Part shown: one piece after another, positions 27,401 through 36,058 of the stretch | Layout of the letters: each line of letters opens with the position of its first letter | How positions within the stretch are numbered: position 1 is the first letter of the stretch | Source: Echinicola vietnamensis DSM 17526 | Lineage (GTDB): Bacteria > Bacteroidota > Bacteroidia > Cytophagales > Cyclobacteriaceae | DNA length: 64,000 bases | Assembly: GCF_000325705.1 (NCBI RefSeq) | Contig: NC_019904.1 | Span: 690,001 to 754,000 of the forward strand | Direction: 5' to 3' | Position numbers and translations under genes: made by a program | The notes under the pieces: generated by a model | What the model was told of the DNA's origin: nothing | Seen by the model: only the letters and a program-made list of their open reading frames with translations | The model's database searches: none

Positions 27401-29366
27401 TGACCTGGATGATAAAATTCTGCTTCAGTAAGCTGATTAATGTTTCGTTCAAATGTTCTTGATAATCTTGGATTACCTTTCCGCGGGTTTCCTCGAACGC
27501 TTTGGGTCCCGCTGGATATTGCTTGCCCAAAAGGACAATATAACGTTTATTCTTTACGGTAACTTCCTGAAGTCCCGACTGAATTTCAATTTCTTGCAGG
27601 ACAGGCTTATTCTCGACTTCAAATACTCCTTCTTCCACCTGATATGATAACGTCGAAAGACTGTCCAAATGATCCACCAGTGATGTTTTTAATCCAGGTT
27701 GGTAAGGCTTATCCGTCAAGAATGCCTTTATGGGTGCGGCTGCCTCTGGCGCTAATACCGACACGATCAGTGCCTCGGTACGGGCTCCCCACGTGTATTG
27801 ATCCCGGTGACTTGCAAAATACTCCTTCAGTCCTGCCGTATCTGTTAAAGCCCGCTGCCAAACCCGCTCATTCATGAGATTAAACAGCAAAATCCCTTCG
27901 CGGTATTCATTTACCAGCAATCGGAAATCATCGTTATTGGCCAAGAGATCTGCCTCCTCCGCTTGATCCAGTGAGGTCTCCACAAATTTCCCAAACCACG
28001 CATCGAAAGGCGTTCTTTTTCCCACTTTTACGACCACTTCGTCCCGCTCTACAAAACCCACAAAATCGGCCACGGTCTTGCCATGTTCTTCGATGGTAAA
28101 CAACGTACTGTCCATCAAGTTTTGGGCAGTATAGGTATTTCGAAGATCCTTAAGTGACTTGGACTGCTCGGAGATTGCTGTCCTTGCCGCAGTAATGACC
28201 GGAGTATTTTCCCTAAATTGGTACCGCGATTTTTGGATGGCCATCACTTGGCTGTTGATAAGTCCTGACCGACTGTCCCTCAGGATTTTGGATTTAAGGC
28301 TTTCCTCCATTTCTTCATATGAAGCCAGGGGCTTTTCATCCTCCAAGCGGATAATGTGATAGCCATAGGAAGTCTTCACCGGGGAGGAGATCTCCCCAAT
28401 TTCGCTCAGCCCAAAAGCCGCCTCCTCAAATTCCTTTAAAAAGGCTCCCACGCCAAACCAAGGCAGTTCGCCTCCCTTTTCTTTGGTATTGGTATCTTCT
28501 GAAAATAGCTGACACACCTCTTCCCAACTGGTATCTTCCTTTTGGAGGGCGGCATAGATGTCCGTAATTTTTCTTCGTGCCCGGTCTTCTGAAAGTGGAT
28601 CGGCAGGATCTGTCCGGATCAGAATGTGGGACACTTTGACTTGACCGGGATTGGGCTTCCTGTCCAGGAGCTTGATCACGTGATACCCAAAATCTGTCAA
28701 CACCGGATCAGAAATTTGGCCGGGTTTCAACTGATACACGGCATCCTCAAAGGGATACACCATCTGCAAGGAAGTGAAATATCCCAAATCGCCTTTATTG
28801 CTTTTGACCGATGGATCCTGTGAATACTCCATTGCCAAGACCGTAAATGCTTCTCCATCGGAAGCCCTTTCTTTGATTTTCAGCGCCATTCGGTAAACCG
28901 CCACAGAGTCCTCACGGCTCGCATTTGCCGGAAAACGCAATAAGATATGTTGGGCATGAACGACTTCCTGCATTCTGGCATAAGCCTTTCTGATCTCCCC
29001 TTCCTGCAGGGAAGTCTCCAAAATATACGGCTGCTTTAAATCTTCCTTGAATGCCGTAAACTCTCGCTGAAACTCCACAGATTCATCCATGCCCAGCGCT
29101 TCCGCCTCTTTCACCTTGAGCTTATAGTTTAGGAACAGCTCGAAATTCTCTTCAAACTCGGTTTTGCTGAGCTTATCCTCCTCCTTGTCAAATGCCCTAT
29201 TCTTCGAAAGCATGTGCATAAACTCCTCCGCGAACACATTTTCATTGCCCACGGTGAGCAGATACTGCGGTTCATCTGATAGTGGAGTGCTCTGCGAAAC
29301 CTTGGAGTTTGGGGAACAAGCCACCAATAAACCCAACACCCAAAGACACTGGTATGTAGTTTTCAT
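27351..29366 (-). CDS. parvulin-type peptidyl-prolyl isomerase lipoprotein, two PPIase domains
   Basis: The first gene of the chaperone operon encodes a 671-residue lipoprotein with the signal MKTTYQCLWVLGLLVAC (Cys at residue 17). Two parvulin domains are clear: VVHAQHILLRFP...NKGDLGYFTSLQMVYPFEDAVY...FGYHVIKLLD near 130-235, and VKVSHILIRTDP...GGELPWFGVGAFLKEFEEAA...YGYHIIRLED near 240-345. A ~300-residue C-terminal helical region follows. It is probably a periplasmic folding factor for outer-membrane or secreted proteins. The ATG at 29366 is chosen since it fits the signal peptide better than the ATG at 29378. Confidence 0.87.
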   Translation of the reverse strand: MKTTYQCLWVLGLLVACSPNSKVSQSTPLSDEPQYLLTVGNENVFAEEFMHMLSKNRAFDKEEDKLSKTEFEENFELFLNYKLKVKEAEALGMDESVEFQREFTAFKEDLKQPYILETSLQEGEIRKAYARMQEVVHAQHILLRFPANASREDSVAVYRMALKIKERASDGEAFTVLAMEYSQDPSVKSNKGDLGYFTSLQMVYPFEDAVYQLKPGQISDPVLTDFGYHVIKLLDRKPNPGQVKVSHILIRTDPADPLSEDRARRKITDIYAALQKEDTSWEEVCQLFSEDTNTKEKGGELPWFGVGAFLKEFEEAAFGLSEIGEISSPVKTSYGYHIIRLEDEKPLASYEEMEESLKSKILRDSRSGLINSQVMAIQKSRYQFRENTPVITAARTAISEQSKSLKDLRNTYTAQNLMDSTLFTIEEHGKTVADFVGFVERDEVVVKVGKRTPFDAWFGKFVETSLDQAEEADLLANNDDFRLLVNEYREGILLFNLMNERVWQRALTDTAGLKEYFASHRDQYTWGARTEALIVSVLAPEAAAPIKAFLTDKPYQPGLKTSLVDHLDSLSTLSYQVEEGVFEVENKPVLQEIEIQSGLQEVTVKNKRYIVLLGKQYPAGPKAFEETRGKVIQDYQEHLNETLISLLKQNFIIQVNEDEKARVENIVVGQH

Positions 29367-29458
29367 CTTATTTACCATGCCAAAAACAATTGTGCAATGT
29401 TACAAATTTTAATGTAGAATGTGTGGATTTAAAGGTGATAAGTGGCAAGAATTAACAA

Positions 29459-29887
29459 TTATTTGGAATTCAATTGCTTGATGAGTCTTACCTTGTACCA
29501 AGATGGGTGTGATTCTATTTCAATGGTATCCATGATGCGTTTTACCAGCATAATGCCTACTCCTCCTCCAGCTTTGTTTTTTTGCCTTTCCTTGATGACT
29601 TCCTTAAGATCGGGGGTCTTATAGTCCAAAATATCAAAGGGCTCGCCATTGTCTGTAATTTCAAAAATGATCCGGTCGTCATGCTGCTGAACTCCTACAT
29701 GAAGGTGGTTAGATGGATTGCAGCCATGGGTGTGGATAATGCGATTGGCACACACCTCTTCCACGGCCAGCACCAATTCGTTCTTCAGCACTTCAGTAAG
29801 GTTGGAGTGGGAAAGCTCTTTGACCAAGAAATCCCTTAGATCAGCCAGCTTGGTCTTTTCACAATATAGTCTTAGCTCATGCTTCAT
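29459..29887 (-). CDS. RsbW/SpoIIAB-like anti-sigma kinase (HATPase fold)
   Basis: A 142-residue GHKL ATPase-like protein with the N box NELVLAVEEVCANRIIHTH (about residues 37-55), the G1 box ITDNGEPFD near 78 and the G2 box GGGVGIMLVKRIMD near 106. Proteins of this kind bind a sigma factor or another target and phosphorylate the STAS antagonist on serine. The start overlaps the STAS gene by 11 bases, so the two products are made together. No sigma factor gene lies nearby, so the target of this switch cannot be read from the window. Confidence 0.85.
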   Translation of the reverse strand: MKHELRLYCEKTKLADLRDFLVKELSHSNLTEVLKNELVLAVEEVCANRIIHTHGCNPSNHLHVGVQQHDDRIIFEITDNGEPFDILDYKTPDLKEVIKERQKNKAGGGVGIMLVKRIMDTIEIESHPSWYKVRLIKQLNSK

Positions 29888-30221
29888 GGATGGTCTCTAA
29901 AGCCTCTTCCTTACTTGATTTGATGGTGATCAGCTGGTCCAAGCCCAGGATATGGAATACATTGGCTACTTTCTCTGACAGCCCGTAAATCAAAAAATGG
30001 ATCCCCTGCTCTTCAAACTCCTCCAGATAGGACATAAAGACACCTAAACCTGCTGAGGAAATATAGGCTAACTCACTGCCGTCTACCAAGATTTTTTTGT
30101 GGCCTTGGCCCACCACTTCATGTATCGCCTCATCCAGCTCCACAGAGTTACTGGCATCCACCTGCCCGTCAAGGAGGAGGAGCATATGATTGTCTTCTTG
30201 CTTCTTACTAATCGTCAACAT
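29877..30221 (-). CDS. STAS-domain anti-sigma factor antagonist (RsbV/SpoIIAA-like)
   Basis: A single STAS domain of 114 residues. The phosphorylation-site region is ELAYISSAGLGVFM near residue 55; one of the two adjacent serines should be the target of the RsbW-like kinase. The dephosphorylated form normally binds the kinase and frees its partner. It is placed between the phosphatase gene (24 bases upstream) and the kinase gene, the logical order for a partner-switching unit. Confidence 0.88.
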   Translation of the reverse strand: MLTISKKQEDNHMLLLLDGQVDASNSVELDEAIHEVVGQGHKKILVDGSELAYISSAGLGVFMSYLEEFEEQGIHFLIYGLSEKVANVFHILGLDQLITIKSSKEEALETIHEA

Positions 30222-30245
30222 AACTGATTATACGCTAAGTTTTTG

Positions 30246-32312
30246 CTAATGTTGTTCTAAGAATTTTAATACCATGAGGGAATAATCATCGTCGGGTAAA
30301 GCGGCTTCTCCCACAAATTCATAAACCGCTTGAATTAGGTGATTTTTGATTTTCTCAGGTGATTGATCCTTATAAGTATTCAGTACTTCTTTTAGTCTCT
30401 CATAACCAAACTCTTCCCCATTTTGATCCTTACTCTCGATAATTCCATCGGTATACATGACCAAAATGTCTCCAGGCTGATAATGAATGGTCTTTTCATG
30501 CAAGTATTCAGGATATTTATCGCTCCGCAAAATCCCCAAGCCCATGCCCTCCAAGGTAATGTAACCGGCCTCGCCTGCCTTACTGTCATAATAAAGCGTG
30601 GGACAATGTCCAGCCCTGCAAAAGGTAATGGTGGCCTTTGCCGTATCAATCAAATAATAGGTAGTCGTGATAAACAGGTTCTTGGCCAAGCAGCTGCTCA
30701 AGGCATTATTGGCCTTTGAGAGGAATTCCTTGGGCGAAAGGTCCAGCTGTACCAAGCTGTGGAAGACCCCTTTCATTTGTGACATGTTAAAAGCCGCTGA
30801 AAGCCCTTTCCCGGACACATCTCCGATGATCAGGGCAAACCGGTTTTCATCAAATTGATACGTTTCGTAATAGTCTCCACCTACTTCATCGGCCGCCTCA
30901 GAAAACCCAAAAATATCGAAGTGGCTGTTATGATGTAGCGCAGACGGCAGCAAGCTGCGCTGTACCCGTTGGGCAATTTTCAACTCCTCTTTATAGCGTT
31001 CATTCTTGATGGCTTCGTTAAGCAACCGGTGGTTCTCGACAGAAATGCTTGCCTGTCCCACAAAAGTGGTCACGATATTAAGCATCTCCTTGTTAAAGCC
31101 GTTCTTCACCTCTTTAAGCAAGAAAAGGTATCCCAAGAGGCTTTTATTTACCCATATCGGCACCACCAAAGCCGACTTGTAAAGGTCATGCTCCACACCG
31201 CTATTGACATGGTCTGTGGCAGACGGCTTCCTCAAGCTTAGAAAACTACTGAAGACTTTATTTTTGTCCATCAGGGCCTTGATTTCCTTACGGTCCATAT
31301 TGGTCACAAACCGCTGGTGCAGGATTTGCAGCTGGTTTTCTTCGTCCACTATTTCTAGCCAAGCCGCATCGGCATAAGCGGCACTCATGCAACTGTCCAC
31401 CAATATGTCCAACACTTGGGTTTCACTTTGGCCGGGCTGTATCGATTGGCTTAGTTTTTGAAAGTTGATCGCTTCAGTAAGCTTCTGTTCAAAAACCGAC
31501 GAGGTCGGTAGATTAAAGAGCGTCACCAAAAAACTAAACAGTGAATAAACAAACACAAACCCAAAAAGCCCCATCAAAAACAAATTGTCCATCAGGTTAA
31601 TTTCTGCATGATGGCTTTGATGGCTCAGGGATTGCATGAAGAGAAAGGAGGTCGTGATCAGGATAATCACAAAAAACAGAATGGACTTCCACTTGTCCTT
31701 AAAGGTCAGGTAAGGAATCCATTTGAGGTTTACCGATATGATAACCCCAAAAATCAGCAAGAACACCAAGCCAAAAAGGAAGGTGAAATCAAAGGTATTC
31801 TGGTTAAAGTATACATAAAACATACTCACTAAGAGCATGACTTCATATATTTGCCATTGTTGGACGGTATTCTTGTTCTTTTGGTATAAAATGAGCTTTT
31901 TCCACAACAAAGAACACGAAATAAGAAACAAGGTCGTCAACCCGAAGTTGACATGGTAAAAGAAATTTCCCAAAAGGGGATCTGTACTAAGGCGTGTATC
32001 GTCCAGTAGGATATAAAACACCCTGATCAAAAACGCCACTCCAATGACAATCAAGCCTGTAGAAGCGGCTCGCCAGATGAGTTGGATAAAGTTATTTTGC
32101 TCGCTGCGTTCGATGGATCGTGAATAGAACAAATAGACCAAGACAAAAAAAATGATTTCCAGTGTCCATGTAATTTCATGGGCAATGCCCAGGTTCATAC
32201 GATTAACCGTTCCGAAAAGACGGAGCAAGTCTACAAAAAGCAATCCCAACCAGGTGAGAACGGTCACCAGGATTAATATTCTTCCGATATTTATGTTGGG
32301 AAATTTGATCAT
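30246..32312 (-). CDS. membrane-bound SpoIIE/RsbU-type serine phosphatase with GAF domain
   Basis: A 688-residue sensor phosphatase. The N-terminal ~270 residues hold about eight hydrophobic helices, a GAF-like domain follows (LSQSIQPGQSETQVLDILVDSCMSAAYADAAWLEIVDEENQLQILHQRF region, about 285-430), then a short coiled coil and the PP2C phosphatase (YKEELKIAQRVQRSLLPS, DEVGGDYYETYQF, LIIGDVSGKGLSAAFNMSQMKG, ILVMYTDGIIES). The DxxGG and GDVSGKG motifs carry metal-binding aspartates. It should dephosphorylate the downstream STAS protein when a membrane or redox/ligand signal is sensed. The ATG at 32312 is chosen over one at 32345 because it gives a compact start before the first helix. Confidence 0.88.
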   Translation of the reverse strand: MIKFPNINIGRILILVTVLTWLGLLFVDLLRLFGTVNRMNLGIAHEITWTLEIIFFVLVYLFYSRSIERSEQNNFIQLIWRAASTGLIVIGVAFLIRVFYILLDDTRLSTDPLLGNFFYHVNFGLTTLFLISCSLLWKKLILYQKNKNTVQQWQIYEVMLLVSMFYVYFNQNTFDFTFLFGLVFLLIFGVIISVNLKWIPYLTFKDKWKSILFFVIILITTSFLFMQSLSHQSHHAEINLMDNLFLMGLFGFVFVYSLFSFLVTLFNLPTSSVFEQKLTEAINFQKLSQSIQPGQSETQVLDILVDSCMSAAYADAAWLEIVDEENQLQILHQRFVTNMDRKEIKALMDKNKVFSSFLSLRKPSATDHVNSGVEHDLYKSALVVPIWVNKSLLGYLFLLKEVKNGFNKEMLNIVTTFVGQASISVENHRLLNEAIKNERYKEELKIAQRVQRSLLPSALHHNSHFDIFGFSEAADEVGGDYYETYQFDENRFALIIGDVSGKGLSAAFNMSQMKGVFHSLVQLDLSPKEFLSKANNALSSCLAKNLFITTTYYLIDTAKATITFCRAGHCPTLYYDSKAGEAGYITLEGMGLGILRSDKYPEYLHEKTIHYQPGDILVMYTDGIIESKDQNGEEFGYERLKEVLNTYKDQSPEKIKNHLIQAVYEFVGEAALPDDDYSLMVLKFLEQH

Positions 32313-32321
32313 GTACAAAAC

Positions 32322-32341
32322 CATTACAATAATACGTAATG
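32322..32341. promoter_or_regulatory. inverted repeat in the divergent rsbU-like/DUF4197 gap
   Basis: CATTAC and GTAATG are separated by 8 bases in the short gap between two divergent genes. The position suits an operator shared by both, but only the symmetry is seen. Confidence 0.25.
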
Positions 32342-32385
32342 TCAATCAAATAACCTGAATCAATTTTAGTGTAAGTTTTTAAGCA

Positions 32386-33111
32386 ATGATAAACATGCAA
32401 AAATGTGTAATGGCCGGTATCGTGGCCATCCTAAGCCTGATGATGAGCTGCACCACAGCCGAGGTGAACAAATTTATCCAAGGAGCCACTGAAGCCAGCC
32501 TCTCAGAAGGAGATGTCAGCAATGGGCTGAAAGAAGCCCTGCAAAAAGGCATTTCCGAAGGGGTCGACATCGCAGGAAAGCAAGATGGCTATTTGGGAAA
32601 TGAGCTGCTGCGCATCGGATTACCGGAAGATGTCCAAAAGGTGGAAAGCACACTGCGTACGATTGGCCTTGGAGGAGAAGTGGACAAGGTCATCACCACC
32701 ATCAATCGCGGGGCAGAAGACGCTGCAAAAGAAGCCAAACCTATTTTTATCAATGCGATCAAACAAATGACCATCCAAGATGCTTGGACCATCCTTAAAG
32801 GAGAAGATGATGCGGCTACCCGCTATTTACAGCGAACCACTACGGATCAATTGACGGCCCTGTTCAAGCCACATGTCCAGGAATCGTTGGACAAGGTGGG
32901 GGCCACGCGATACTATGGTGACTTGGTCAACAGCTACAACACTTTCCCCACGACCCAAAAGAAGCTGGATCCGGACTTAAACAGTTATGTGACGGACAAA
33001 GCCATAGAGGGATTGTTTAAATTGATCGCTGAAGAGGAAAAGGCGATCCGCGAAAATCCGCTGGAACGGACCAGCAGCATTCTAAAAAGAGTATTTGCTG
33101 CGCAGGACTAA
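32386..33111 (+). CDS. DUF4197 domain lipoprotein
   Basis: A 241-residue predicted lipoprotein: signal MINMQKCVMAGIVAILSLMMSC with the lipobox Cys at residue 22. The mature part is almost wholly helical and matches the DUF4197 pattern (GLKEALQKGISEGV, NELLRIGLPEDVQKVESTLR, INRGAEDAAKEAKPIFINAIKQMTIQDAWTIL, ATRYLQRTT, DLNSYVTDKAIEGLFKLIAEEEKAIRENPLERTSSILKRVF). The family has no known function. It is divergent from the phosphatase gene and stands alone. Confidence 0.85.
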   Translation: MINMQKCVMAGIVAILSLMMSCTTAEVNKFIQGATEASLSEGDVSNGLKEALQKGISEGVDIAGKQDGYLGNELLRIGLPEDVQKVESTLRTIGLGGEVDKVITTINRGAEDAAKEAKPIFINAIKQMTIQDAWTILKGEDDAATRYLQRTTTDQLTALFKPHVQESLDKVGATRYYGDLVNSYNTFPTTQKKLDPDLNSYVTDKAIEGLFKLIAEEEKAIRENPLERTSSILKRVFAAQD

Positions 33112-33950
33112 AATGGATCAAACCATATTTTCGGGGCGAGGAATGTTTACATGTTTATGAAAGGGTTTTAGCGGGAAGTTGCGGGGAACAGGGCGGTCAA
33201 TGCGGCTAAAACGGAAAACGTTGGATGGGCAAATTTACCATGGGCTTCACCATGGCTATGGATGTATCGCCCCTCCAGGGCCAGTCATCGGGTGTGCTAC
33301 CTACCAGATTCCCAGTGATCATGGCAGTTTCCTGAACAGGCGATTTTTTTTTCCATGAGGATGAATCCTGGTCCCCAGCAATACAACTTGACCCAGTGGA
33401 TGCTGTAACCTGAACTGAAAGGAATGTAAAATTGCTTTGAGCCTTGATGGCATATGATGGTTCCGATAAAAAGATGAACACAGATTTGCAAAGCCTTATG
33501 CATACTATCTGTGTCTATCCGTGTTCATCCGTGCCGCTGGCACTCCTTCGGGAGGTTGAGGAGCGCTTAAGTTCCTGCGGATTCATCCGCAGGTTACAAA
33601 ATTTATCGTGCCGCAGGCACTTTGCCCCGATTTGTACCTGGGAAACCGCGGTAGCCTATGGTGCCGAATGGCGGAATAGGCTGAAAGAATGAGTTGTTGA
33701 TTTGGATCGTACAGGCCGGTGCAGCTATCTGTTCATGCATAATGGTTGGCTTGGTTGAGGTCAAACCCTGGATATGCGTTAGCAACTGAGCATCATGCCT
33801 AATCCGCCTTTGGCGGAGGGTCATACAGAAGTTGCAGGTGACCACCTGCACCAAAAATGATTACACACAAAAGGGGAAGTTCCGTAGGAACGGCAAATAT
33901 AAATGCGAACAGGAACATTTGTTTTAAAGCGTTTGCCCTATGGCGGAAGT
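33112..33950. other. non-coding, repeat-rich region
   Basis: About 840 bases with no convincing gene: short open frames here lack coding character and start signals. It contains a dispersed repeat (33473-33533), two GC-rich short palindromic bits (TGCGGATTCATCCGCA near 33578) and CGTGCCGCAGGCAC near 33609. A segment near 33200 is complementary to one near 19010. It looks like accumulated repeat debris at the edge of the IS110 element. Confidence 0.5.
33473..33533 (+). repeat. dispersed repeat, copy of 44944-45008
   Basis: The two copies share GATxxGAAxACxGATxTGCAAxGCCTTAxGCAT, then CTATCTGTGT, ATCxGTGTTC and CCGTG in order over about 60 bases. Both are intergenic and non-coding. Confidence 0.6.
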
Positions 33951-34078
33951 CCATCGTTTTATCGGTATGAAATTCTATTTCATAAGACCATGTCAACATT
34001 CGTATCCCTAGAAATATCGCTTGATCCGGTTTTGCCATTAAGTAAAACTGGCAGTCCCCAACTTTTCGCTTGATCCCT
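33951..34078 (+). repeat. composite dispersed repeat (both modules)
   Basis: The first ~70 bases match 19080-19150 in the same direction. The next ~50 bases (CCGGTTTTGCCATTAAGTAAAAC...GCTTGATCC) match 18556-18606 in inverted direction. Here the two modules abut, whereas around 18.5-19.15 kb they are separated by the MITE-like element and other sequence. Confidence 0.6.
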
Positions 34079-34136
34079 AAAAATAAAAACATTCATGAAT
34101 TAGGACTTCACAAACGGGAATGAAAGAGGAGTTTAT

Positions 34137-34170
34137 CCGTATAAGTAGAATATTCACATTCACTTATCGG
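34137..34170 (+). promoter_or_regulatory. hairpin just before the IS110 transposase start
   Basis: CCG(T)ATAAGT pairs with ACTTATCGG, with one bulged T, around a ~15-base loop, and ends two bases before the ATG. It could mask the ribosome binding region or be part of the element's left end. Confidence 0.35.
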
Positions 34171-34172
34171 TT

Positions 34173-35405
34173 ATGTCATCACAAATTGAATTCGAACAGG
34201 TGATCCAGCGGGGCTGTGGCCTCGATGTTCACCAAAAGACGGTAGTGGCCACAGTCAGTGGCATTGACGTTGAGATTGATACCCGTACCTTCGGGACCTT
34301 TACTGCTCAGATCGAGGAGCTTAAAACATGGCTGAATTCCCTTTCCATTACCCACATTGCGATGGAAAGTACCGGAGTTTATTGGAAACCTGTCTACAAC
34401 ATCCTGGAAGAGGATTTTAAGATTATCCTGGTAAATGCCCGGCATATCAAGAATGTTCCCGGTCATAAGACAGATAAGAAAGACAGTGAATGGATTGCCA
34501 AATTGCTTCTAAGCGGTCTGTTAAAGGGGAGCTTTGTCCCTACCGAGTGGATAAGAGAGCTACGTGATCTTTGCAGGTATAAACGTAAGCTGATCGCACA
34601 GCGGGTCGCCCAACGCAACAGGTTGCATAAAATCCTGGAAGATGCCAATATCAAACTGGCCTCAGTGGCTTCGGATATCTTTGGGGTCACAGGTACGCTC
34701 ATCATAGATGCCTTGATCCGGAAACAGGATGATCCTGAATACCTGGCCAACCTTGCCAAAGGTTCCTTGCGCAAAAAGATGGCGGACCTCAAACTTTCTC
34801 TGCAGGGAAGACTCACCGAACATCACCGGTTCATGCTGGCCACACTCCGTGATTCCATTGATTCGATCAACGCCCAGATCGGGCACATCGAGGCTAGAAT
34901 TGAGCGTTATGCAGTCGAGCTTCAACAAGAGGTCGATTTACTCCAGACCATACCCGGAATAGGTAAAGAAACCGCCATGAATATCCTGGCCGAGTCAGGC
35001 AATGACATGGAGGTTTTTCCTGATCACAAACACCTGGCATCATGGGCAGGTGTCTCCCCGGGCAACAACGAAAGTGCAGGCAAGAAGAAGTCAACCCGCA
35101 TCACACATGGGAACAAATACTTGAAAACTGCATTGGTCGAAGCTGCTTGGGCCGCATCACACACAAAGGACACCTATTTGGGCCGCAAATATGGGGCAAT
35201 AGCTGCTCGCCGCGGATCTAAAAAGGCCCTGATTGCCGTAGCTCATAAAATCTTGACCGGACTGTATTACATCCTCAAAAACAAGGAGCCCTACCTAGAG
35301 CCTGACGATACAACCTATCAGGAAAAAAGAAAGCAGGCGCAGATTAAGAAATCCTTAGAGCGCCTGCGCGGGCTCGGAGTCCAAGTGGACATCCGTCCCA
35401 ATTAA
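34173..35405 (+). mobile_element. IS110-family transposase (first copy)
   Basis: The 410-residue protein has the IS110/IS116/IS902 architecture. An N-terminal DEDD (RuvC-like) domain shows GLDVHQKTVVATVSG (Asp near 18), HIAMESTGVYWKP (Glu near 65) and HKTDKKDSEWIAKLLLSGLL (Asps near 105). A central coiled coil follows, then a C-terminal Tnp20 domain (QTIPGIGKETAMNILAESG, SWAGVSPGNNESAGKKKSTRITHGNKYLKTALVEAAWAASHTK) with the expected Ser nucleophile region. These recombinases are guided by an element-encoded bridge RNA. The frame looks intact, so the element may be active. Exact ends cannot be set, as this family lacks long terminal inverted repeats. Confidence 0.92.
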
Positions 35406-35640
35406 GATTAAGTGAAAGTTCGAGCTTTTATTGGTGATTTACAAGTCCCGGAATAAAAACTGAACTCATAGGCCAAGAACAAACGGTTATTGCTTCGAGC
35501 ATGTAGAAAAAATTTTACTCTCTAACTTGGCCTAACTTAATTTATAGTCCTTTAAAAAACCTTTCAAAGGATAGCAAAACTATGCCCTACCAGTTTTAAA
35601 AATGACTGAACAAGCCTATTTTTAGATTTTCTCTTTCAGA
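35406..35640 (+). other. 3' non-coding part of the IS110 element, candidate guide-RNA region
   Basis: About 235 bases follow the transposase stop. A 9-bp perfect pairing, TAGGCCAAG (35469-35477) with CTTGGCCTA (35526-35534), encloses a 48-base loop. In the IS1111 branch of IS110 elements the bridge RNA is encoded downstream of the transposase, so this is a candidate. The upstream side offers under 100 bases before repeat sequence begins. No -7 box is clear. Confidence 0.35.
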
Positions 35641-35673
35641 AAAAAAAGCTATGAAATAGAATCTCATAGCTTT
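35641..35673 (-). terminator. terminator of the minus-strand tRNA-like RNA
   Basis: AAAGCTATGA/TCATAGCTTT form a 10-bp stem with a 9-base loop. On the minus strand the stem is followed by a run of T (35641-35647 read as T). It lies about 32 bases after the end of the tRNA-like domain. Confidence 0.8.
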
Positions 35674-35703
35674 AGTCAATTAACAATAAACCCAAAATAA
35701 CCT

Positions 35704-35774
35704 GTTGTAAGAAAAGGATTCGAACCTTTCAAAGTGTCTCCACTTCCCCGTTGCGGATTATCCGCCTTACAATA
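35704..35774 (-). ncRNA. tRNA-like RNA or tRNA pseudogene with intact acceptor and T arm but no anticodon arm
   Basis: On the minus strand TGTAAGG pairs with TCTTACA (6 Watson-Crick pairs plus G-U, extendable to 8 bp). The T arm AAAGG-TTCGAAT-CCTTT is canonical. Between them lie only 35 bases, which fold as GCGGA-TAA-TCCGC and AAGTG-GAGA-CACTT. The first looks like a tRNA anticodon arm whose 7-base loop shrank to 3; the second resembles a class II variable arm. No 7-base loop with U33 can be drawn and the D arm is missing. Yet a promoter and terminator flank it, so it seems to be transcribed. Confidence 0.5.
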
Positions 35775-35809
35775 CTATCACCAAACTTCCTTTGGCTTTA
35801 ATTACACTA

Positions 35810-35817
35810 CAAAGATA
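35810..35817 (-). promoter_or_regulatory. promoter of the minus-strand tRNA-like RNA
   Basis: The minus strand reads TATCTTTG, matching TAnnTTTG, and a TTTG lies 18 bases further upstream, the spacing of the Bacteroidota -33/-7 pair. Transcription should begin near 35803 and run to the terminator at 35641, giving an RNA of about 160 bases. Confidence 0.65.
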
Positions 35818-36058
35818 CATCACGTATCTTAAACTCAAAAATTTTCAAAAAGGTTTAACAAATTTTTACATTTTTTTTAACGACAACGTTTTCTATTTGA
35901 AAATATTACGCTTAAAACAGGCTAAACCGTGCTCGTTTTTGAAAACTTGATAATGTGTTTTGGGTTTCCTTTTGAAATCCCTCTAATAGTTATGTAGTAA
36001 AGTTAACGTATAGGCAATTATAAAGTTCATTTTTTAACATTTTTTTAAATAAAAATTT
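35818..36058. other. AT-rich intergenic region
   Basis: Apart from the -33-like TTTG of the tRNA-like RNA and a short palindrome AAGATAC/GTATCTT overlapping that promoter, I see no gene or repeat up to the end of the pseudouridine synthase gene. Confidence 0.4.

Noticed and set aside
33473..33620. CRISPR array, from several short repeated words
   Set aside because: The repeats are few, uneven and differ in length; they match dispersed intergenic repeats elsewhere in the window, and no cas gene is present.
35704..35774. Normal functional tRNA gene on the minus strand
   Set aside because: Acceptor and T arm are good, but no 7-base anticodon loop with U33 can be formed in any register and the inner part is about 6 bases too short.
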